Assembly: GCA_020809705.1 (NCBI GenBank)
Contig: CP085825.1
Coordinates: 3,658,001 to 3,722,000 of the forward strand
Source of the DNA: Calonectria ilicicola
Taxonomy: Eukaryota > Ascomycota > Sordariomycetes > Hypocreales > Nectriaceae
Length of the DNA: 64,000 nt
Direction: 5' to 3'
Shown: in pieces, positions 57,694 through 64,000 of the stretch
Position numbering within the stretch: position 1 is the first letter of the stretch
Layout of the letters: every line of letters starts with the position of its first letter
Translations under genes and position numbers: made by a program
Notes under the pieces: model-generated
Databases searched by the model: none
Told to the model about the DNA's origin: nothing
Seen by the model: the letters and a program-made list of their open reading frames with translations, nothing else

Positions 57694-58875
57694 GAGGCAG
57701 AGCGGAGTCTCGCTCCTGAGTTGGGCCAGCGCGACGGCTAGACGGGGTCTGTTCTACGTCTTGCTTTGGAGCGGCTTCAAGAAGCCGTGCGTCGTCCAAC
57801 AACGCCTTGAATCACGACACAAGGCGTAGTTGTCAAAAAAAAAAAACGTTTCTATATCGGGGGAAACGCCAAGACAAGGAGAATTGCTGGTGAGAGGACC
57901 TGGATGCACAGGGTATCTCTCGGCTGAGGAATGGCTTTCTGTCAAGTTACAGGGGGTTCTTGAGCTTGTGCAACAAGACACCCAAGAAGGCGAATAAGTT
58001 GAGGCTTCTAGATGGGTTGCTGAATGCGGAAATGGTCTTTGTATTGAAAGACTGGATGGGTTAGGCGTCGAAGTTGTCGGGCCTAGGCAGGTACTTTGAA
58101 GAGAGAGGAGAGAAGAAAGGGGGAAGAGTCCTGGGTGACAAGGACGTCCTCTAGATGATAAAGCGTGGCTTGAAGTGAACGATGAAGGCAGAAGGCGACT
58201 ATGATTGGTGATTCCCAGGGCTTTCTCAACCAATGGGCGGAGATGAGACCGAGCTGGATGAGGCAGAGCAGATTGGAGGGCGCCAACGGGGGGCAAAAGT
58301 TAAAGGGCCAGGGCGAGACTGGGTTCGCTATCGACGGGGAACAAGGCCGAAGGCAGAGAGGCGATGAGGTCGTCGGGTTGAAGTGTTAAGAGAGAGTTGT
58401 CAATCCGGCAGGAAGAAGAAACGTCGGTAGGAATAGGTAAGCCTCAGGCGCGGACCCACGTTGGTTGGGATTGCTTCGCTTTGACTTGGCCGAAATCGAG
58501 ACTCGAGACACACAGCGAGAGACTAGGATGGAGCTATGTACGTATGTTATAGAGAGGGGGGGGGCGAAAACGAGAGGAAAAAGAAAAGAAAACTTGGCCC
58601 GAGGGAACTCACTTTTTTTGATGGTTGTCGAGAGAAGCAGTGCGCACTGAGCTGTCGGGTCCAAGGAGGCGTATGAAAGTGACGGTGGGGAAACGCAGCA
58701 AACCGGGGTGTATGTCTGATTACACCCCAGCCCGGGCTAGCGTGCAGGTAAGGTACAGGTAGCCAAGCAGGTAGGTGAGGTGTAAGGTCGGTAGCGATTT
58801 GACCTGACCGTCTTAACACAAGAGCCTAGGGCTATACGTGACGAGGGCCAAGTGCGAGGAATCCCAAGCCTAAAG
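57694..58875 (-). promoter_or_regulatory. Presumed long 5' leader of the Myb gene, free of ATG on the minus strand
   Basis: Reading the complement of every CAT on the plus strand, I find no ATG on the minus strand between 58878 and 57623. The stretch 58640-57850 is pyrimidine-rich (CTCTCTCTTCAAAG, CCCCCTTTCTTCTCTCC), as in fungal leaders. Avoidance of upstream ATGs over this length suggests scanned mRNA leader. The transcript start is not known; a pyrimidine tract near 58620 is a candidate. Confidence 0.5.
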
Positions 58876-59142
58876 CATTGACGGGCACGTAGTTAGAGTG
58901 TGCGGAACGGTCGCCAGGGGTGGGGGAGGGGCGTGTCGATGGGGATTGCGCCAGGCCCCGCTAAGGGGGTGTAAGAGGGCGTGCCTCGAGCGATGAGGGC
59001 ATCCAAGTCCCAAGTGGGTGCGACGTGTGGAGTCGGATGCGTTTGGCAATAAGGCATAGGCCATCGACAGGCCTGCGATGGATGAGGAGGACCGCCTGCG
59101 GGTTTGGTTGGTACCTTGCGTTTCTCATTCGCATTGCTGAAG

Positions 59143-59210
59143 AAAAATAAATAAATAAAATAAAATAAAATAAAATAAGAAAAGAAGTAAAATAAAAAAC
59201 AAAAAAACAA
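59143..59210 (+). repeat. AAAT/AAAAT microsatellite
   Basis: Runs of AAAT then AAAAT units to about 59178, decaying into other A-rich sequence to 59210. Confidence 0.85.
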
Positions 59211-59776
59211 TAATGTGATACAACGACCTGGTCGTGGTGGCCCCCCGGTTCCCTGGTAGAGCAGTTCATTTCAGCTGTCACATTTCAGTTCTTTCTGCAT
59301 GGAGTTCTAGTCCCCTCTATTGCCGCCAGCTCCGCCTCGCTGAGCCAAAACTACCACGATGGCCTCAGCATCACCGGTTCCTAGTCTGGAAAAGCCCGAA
59401 GTCCATTGGGTTGTACGTATGTACGTATGTACATGTCATAATACCGGTCAGAGGTAATAAAATGTCGGTCTCCCAAAGTTGCAACGGGTGTACATACATA
59501 CTTGGGTCCTTGCTTTGGCGTCGCTGTCAATCTGCCTGGCAGCATATGCCACACACCCCTCGAGCCGGTACGTCGCATGTCCACCCCCTCCCCTGCCTGG
59601 GTATGGTTGGGTTGGGTTGAACGATTCGATCTTCGCATGGGACCGTCCGCTTCCCGGCTCCGATTTTTTTCATCTGGAGACTGGGGGAGGGAAGAAGGGT
59701 TTGAGAAAAGGCTGGAATCGTCCGTGGCCCGTGGAGGGGTCGGCCAACCGAGCCCATGTATGCCATGTACGGAGAG

Positions 59777-59818
59777 GGATGGATGGATGGATGGATGGCT
59801 GGATAGATGGACGGATGG
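59777..59818 (+). repeat. GGAT tetranucleotide microsatellite
   Basis: Six consecutive perfect GGAT units followed by about four mutated units (GGCT, GGAT, AGAT, GGAC). Confidence 0.85.
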
Positions 59819-62800
59819 TGTTGTCCAGCGCAATGCCACGACACTTGCATAAATGCTCATCATCAAGCAAGCTGGGCTTCTGGACGGGCGACCCAGCATT
59901 GTTCGAGGCGAGCAAGGCATATTGCCCTGGTCCTGTCTGTACCGCAGGTTGTGGCCTATTTGCCGCCTTACCATGGTTATCGAAGCTATCACATCTTTAA
60001 GTCGCGGGTGCCTGGCCTATAATGGCCTCGAGGGCCTCAATCCGAGTGTCATGTCACGCTTAGCGACCATGTCTTGGCCTGGGGTGGCCCAGTCCCGGAT
60101 GTATTGTAACAGAGTAGGCGCCCTGCAACCCGCGGTCGATGATCCCCCGGCAGGCCGGAGATGGTCCAAGAGTGCACCCGCGAAGCGTGGAGCATTGGAT
60201 GGATTACAGAAGATGGAGCAGCCGCTATGCCAAATAATGGCGCAAGGGGAGTTGCTTCCAGCACCACGATAACACCCGAGGAGTTCGCACGAACCACCTA
60301 GTTCGAGGTACGTCCGGTAAGTCATAGGCGATGTGCTGTCCAGGACCAAAGCCAAGGGTCCCCCCCCCCCTCGTCGAGCTTCTGTCCTTGGCTCAGTGCA
60401 AAGGCAAGGGGTCTAAGTACGAGAAGGCAGCAGAGTGTGAACGAGCGAGCGAGCGAGCATTGAATGGAGTCCAAGAGGAGGGGTCGTCATTGGGCCCCCA
60501 CAGCGCGCGACGAAGGACCTGGACAGCAGAAGCGCGGACGAGAACCTGTGCATAGTGAGAGGAGCTGCGAGTCTGTGACGGCGTGTGGTGTGAGAGAAGC
60601 CTTGACACCAATCTCTCCAGAAGGCGCGCTAGCAGGGCCAGGAACGCCCCGGGAGACAGGCTTGCTCGGCGGCAAGCGTGGAGAAGGTGTGACACTGTTT
60701 TGGCCGGTGGAGAAAGATTCACAGTTTCGAGGCGTTGGGTTGGGCGAGAGAGTGCTAGTGGCCGGCTGGCTGGCGTGCAGGCGACGGCCACGCGAGGTGA
60801 TAGGTGCTAATTACCGACGTTAGGTTGGTAACGGACCATTCGTCTGGATATACATACGTCTTTGGAAACGACGGTGAGAGATGAAGTTTGGTAGACGGAT
60901 GTGATTTGAAGGCATTCATGGCAAATAGCGGCGCGCAAAACAAGGATTCGTGTCACGGTGCACTGCATCGCACCGCTCCGCAACGTAACCCAACACACAA
61001 CATTTCGTATCGGACACAACAAGACAGCCCCAGTTTCCAGGGATCCGAAGATAGACGCCCCCAGGGCACAACAACGACATGCGACACATGCGACATGCCA
61101 CTTCGCCATGGCTGGCTGGCTGGCTGTGTTGTTGCCCCAGCAAGGTGTTGCGCCGCCATCTATTTCAGTGTCAGCGTCGGGTGTCAGCCGGCGTCAGCAG
61201 CAGGAGCAGCAGCAGCAGCGCGCGGGTCGTGACGGGTTGGTGATCACGATCAGGGCGGCTTGGGCGCCAATGGCCGCCGTTGGCGCTCGCTGCGGCACCG
61301 ACAGCTCCGTAACAAGACGATCTTGGCGGGGAACCAGAATCAGAGCCAGAACCAAAACCGGCTTCTGGCTCCTTCGAAAGTCTACAGTGAACCGCGCCGC
61401 AACCCTTCTATTGCACATAGAGACCGGCACCCCTGCAGCATCCTGACCAAAAAAAAAACCACTTTTATGGCGTACAGCGAGTTGCTACCGCTCCCCCGCT
61501 CCTATGCTTCTATGGCGGGCTGGGTTCCATGCTAGTTGAGTCGTTGCTCCAGAACCCAACGGGGGAAAAGGGAAGGAGGATCTTGTCAGAGCTGCATACC
61601 CATAATTTTAATGGAGGTGTGCGCTGCTGCATCCTATGTGCCTCGCTCGAAATTAATATTTAAATAAAAATTTTAATAGGTACACCACACCTTGTGTGTG
61701 TTGTCGGCGACGGTTGGCGTGAGATGCAGGGCAGACAGCCACAAAGTGGTTGAACAAGGCTTGACGTACCTTAGCCCAACCCACCTTTTTCCCTTTCCCA
61801 TCCTTCCTGTGTCCAACAACTAGCTAATTGAATTGCCCTTCTCGGGCTGTGCCCTGAACTGACAGAGCGCTCCAGCCAGGCACACAGGCGGGTCGGCAGG
61901 ACTGACATCGCCGTCGTCAGCCTCTACGTCCTTGCCCACATCGGCCAAAGGAGCGAGGAAGCACGAGCCTAGCACGAGCCCAGCTCCCGTCTGTGCTTGT
62001 GCGTGGACCATTCCGCTATGGTTCTCTCGCGCGAGTTTGAGTTTGTCGGGTGAGGCTTGGGGCTGGGCTTGTCTGAATCTGAACGTTTCGGGGGTCGGCG
62101 GCCCATGGAACCAACAGAAGAAAAGGCCCGGCCCGAGCATTTTGTCTTTGTCCCAAAACAGGCGTCCCCAGCGAGGCGTTTAATAATGGACACCAAACCT
62201 CCGATCCCTTCCTCTCTGTCTGTAAGGTACGCAGCAGCCGGTACCCGCCATAGGTCCCTGTGCCATCTTGTCTATCCTTATTCATCCAACCGCCGCATAT
62301 CCCCCAGAACCAACGCATGCAGCCCAGGAAATCCATAGTGCGACCGAGCCCAGGAGCGACGCCGGCTTTCTTTGTTCGCTCAACTATGCTCCACGCCGCT
62401 CTCCGCCTAGTAGTAGCTCTCTGCCGGGAACACCCTGGGTATGGGTGATGAACTGGCGGTCAAAGAAAGAAAAGCAACCGAGGACCAAGTTTTTTTTTTC
62501 TCCTGCCATTCACGGGCCATAAGGGCCCATGTGTTGGTTCCCTGGCTGGTGGTGGTGGCAGTGACAGTCGTGTCCGTCTCTCGACGGCTGCTGAGTTGGT
62601 AAGCTGCCAGTTGCTTGCTGGTGTCATGGATCAGGGCCCAAGGGCGAAAGGATAATGGCACGTCCTGCAGAGGTATGTATGAGTGTAGCAGCCATGTATA
62701 ATACAATACAACATATTCCATGTACGTCTCCATGTCACCTTTGCGCCTGCATTGTTGAGTCGGCGCAAATGTGCATGCATAGCCCTCCCACTCGACTTGA

Positions 62801-63052
62801 TAGCTTAACTAGCCCTCGGCGAGAATGACACTGTAGATTGTGGGTGCACTGTTATGGGCGCATGTGCATGTGAGCCAACCAACCCACACACACCAACACT
62901 TACCTAGACACACACGCACATTAATTACGAAGAGGACGTTGTCTGGGGGCTTGCAGTCCAGGGGCTGGGGAACCACCAAACTTCGGGGGTTCATCGACTG
63001 CCATGAACCATGATCGCCCACCAACCCGACCCTCCCACCACCACCACAGCCC

Positions 63053-63116
63053 TTCCTCCCATTCCCCTCCCCCTCCCTCCCTCCTCCCATTCCCCTCCCC
63101 CTCCCTCCCTCCCCCT
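63053..63116 (+). repeat. 28-bp C/T-rich direct duplication with G-quadruplex potential on the minus strand
   Basis: The unit beginning CCCATTCCCCTCCCCC is repeated with a 28-bp period (ATTCCCC at 63061 and at 63089). The minus strand has at least eight runs of three or more G separated by single A, suited to intramolecular G-quadruplexes. Confidence 0.85.
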
Positions 63117-64000
63117 TCTCACCCGCCTCGTCGCTGTGACCACGCACACGCACGCAGCCACATGGCCCAATCCGGTTCCTGTCTGTCTCTACCCTTCCGT
63201 CCTGGGAGCTGGCCGGCTGGTTGGCCGGCTGTTGACAACACGCAGACTGACCGACAGTTGAGACAGACAGATGAGAGGGTGGGGTGTGCGGCGGCTGTCA
63301 AGTCGGGGAGCTCCCAAGCGTCTTGATGGTGGGAGGGTGGTGTTGCGTCCCAGAGGCCAAATGCCGCTGCCATTTCACGGTCTCGCCCAGTGAACCGCCC
63401 CGCGATGTCTGAGACGGCTCGGCAGTGTGCTTGCAGCGGCGTCGCGAGACCTCTTCGCCCCCTCCTCTGCTCCTCTCCCCCTCTCACATCCCCTCCTCCA
63501 TCCATCCCACATCCCTCGCACGTCGCACGTCGCCTTTCATCCTCGCAGCTTACAGCTCGCAGGCAGGCACAGGTCCCTTCCGGAGACGCCACGTTGTGGT
63601 CAACCAGAAGTCGACAGTACTGTAGGGTTCCACCTCGGTGGCAGCGTTACCGCCACACGACCTCCACCTCGATGAAAGATTTTTTTCTTATTCTTGTACT
63701 TCTCGCAGAGCCATGTCCCTTGCTCAGCCCGTTTTAGGCCCAGGCCACCTGCTCGAGCTTGCTCCTCCTCCTCCCTTGCTTCAAAGCAGGGCAGGATGAT
63801 GCGGGCTGGAGGGAAAGCTGGATCTGCGGTCAGGGACCAGGGCTCTATCGCTGAGGTCCGCCGACCACCAGGCGGCCGGCCGGCATAGCGGGCGGAGTGG
63901 ATGAAACGCTCTTAAGCCAGCGCACATCTGCAGCAGATGGACATGATGGCACTGTGAAAGGCAACATGTGCGCCATACCGTTTATGATGGATGAGGGGCA

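Larger units (their letters stand above)
58876..64000. other. Gene-free, repeat-studded region to the right edge
   Basis: About 5.1 kb with no supported gene on either strand. Overlapping frames of 100-200 codons exist in several phases at once and are Arg/Ser/Pro/Cys-rich, the sign of chance frames in G/C-rich DNA. Simple repeats listed separately include AAAAT, GGAT and a 28-bp C/T-rich duplication; GAGC units occur at 60441-60458. It may be the upstream region of a gene beyond the window. Confidence 0.55.

Noticed and set aside
57754..58296. 180-codon minus-strand frame above the Myb gene
   Set aside because: No ATG anywhere in it; Ser/Pro-rich chance frame in a pyrimidine-rich leader.
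63119..63592. 157-codon minus-strand frame near the right edge
   Set aside because: Cys/Arg/Gly-rich chance frame with competing frames on both strands.

Overview
The window is nuclear DNA of a filamentous ascomycete, most likely a Sordariomycete and probably Hypocreales. Genes carry short GT-AG introns (about 50-200 bp, GTAAGT/GTACGT-type donors). They encode fungal orthologues of Vph1, Rho4, Dad1, Mob1, Snt1 and an ING/PHD protein, and there is a HET-domain gene of the type expanded in Pezizomycotina. I saw no tRNA, rRNA, CRISPR array or intact transposon. All gene calls come from reading translations and splice sites by eye; no database search was possible.

Layout, left to right: V-ATPase subunit a (minus, runs off the left edge); an F-box/LRR protein (minus); a gene-poor stretch of about 6 kb; an ING-family PHD-finger protein (minus); a cis-prenyltransferase of dolichol synthesis (minus); a cytosolic-type GH63 glucosidase (plus); the mitochondrial ATP synthase OSCP subunit (minus); Mob1 (minus); a HET protein with ankyrin repeats nested in the HET domain (minus); lariat debranching enzyme Dbr1 (minus); elongin C (minus); Rho4 GTPase (plus); DASH subunit Dad1 (minus); a 2,407-residue Snt1-like SANT protein (minus); deoxyhypusine synthase (plus); two unrecognised basic proteins (minus); an aldo/keto reductase (minus); a Gfo/Idh/MocA dehydrogenase (plus); a Trm9-like tRNA methyltransferase (plus); a Myb/SANT protein with an ATG-free leader (minus); then about 5 kb of gene-free, microsatellite-rich DNA to the right edge.

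This is mostly housekeeping chromosome, not an operon or a biosynthetic cluster. Genes are independent, with several divergent pairs sharing an upstream region (cis-prenyltransferase/GH63, elongin C/Rho4, Snt1/deoxyhypusine synthase) and several convergent pairs. Themes recur without physical coupling: cytokinesis and mitosis (Mob1, Rho4, Dad1), chromatin (ING/PHD, Snt1), RNA and translation (Dbr1, Trm9, deoxyhypusine synthase) and bioenergetics (Vph1, OSCP).

The most unusual items are: a 617-bp Mob1 intron holding a 178-codon open frame with Tyr-Pro tandem repeats, exactly in frame with the MOB domain, suggesting an alternative first exon; a Myb gene whose presumed leader has no ATG for about 1.25 kb and whose domain frame has no upstream ATG, suggesting non-AUG initiation or an unusual gene structure; an Snt1 gene whose start codon is split by an intron (AT|G); ankyrin repeats inserted inside a HET domain; and an RGG tail on Dbr1.
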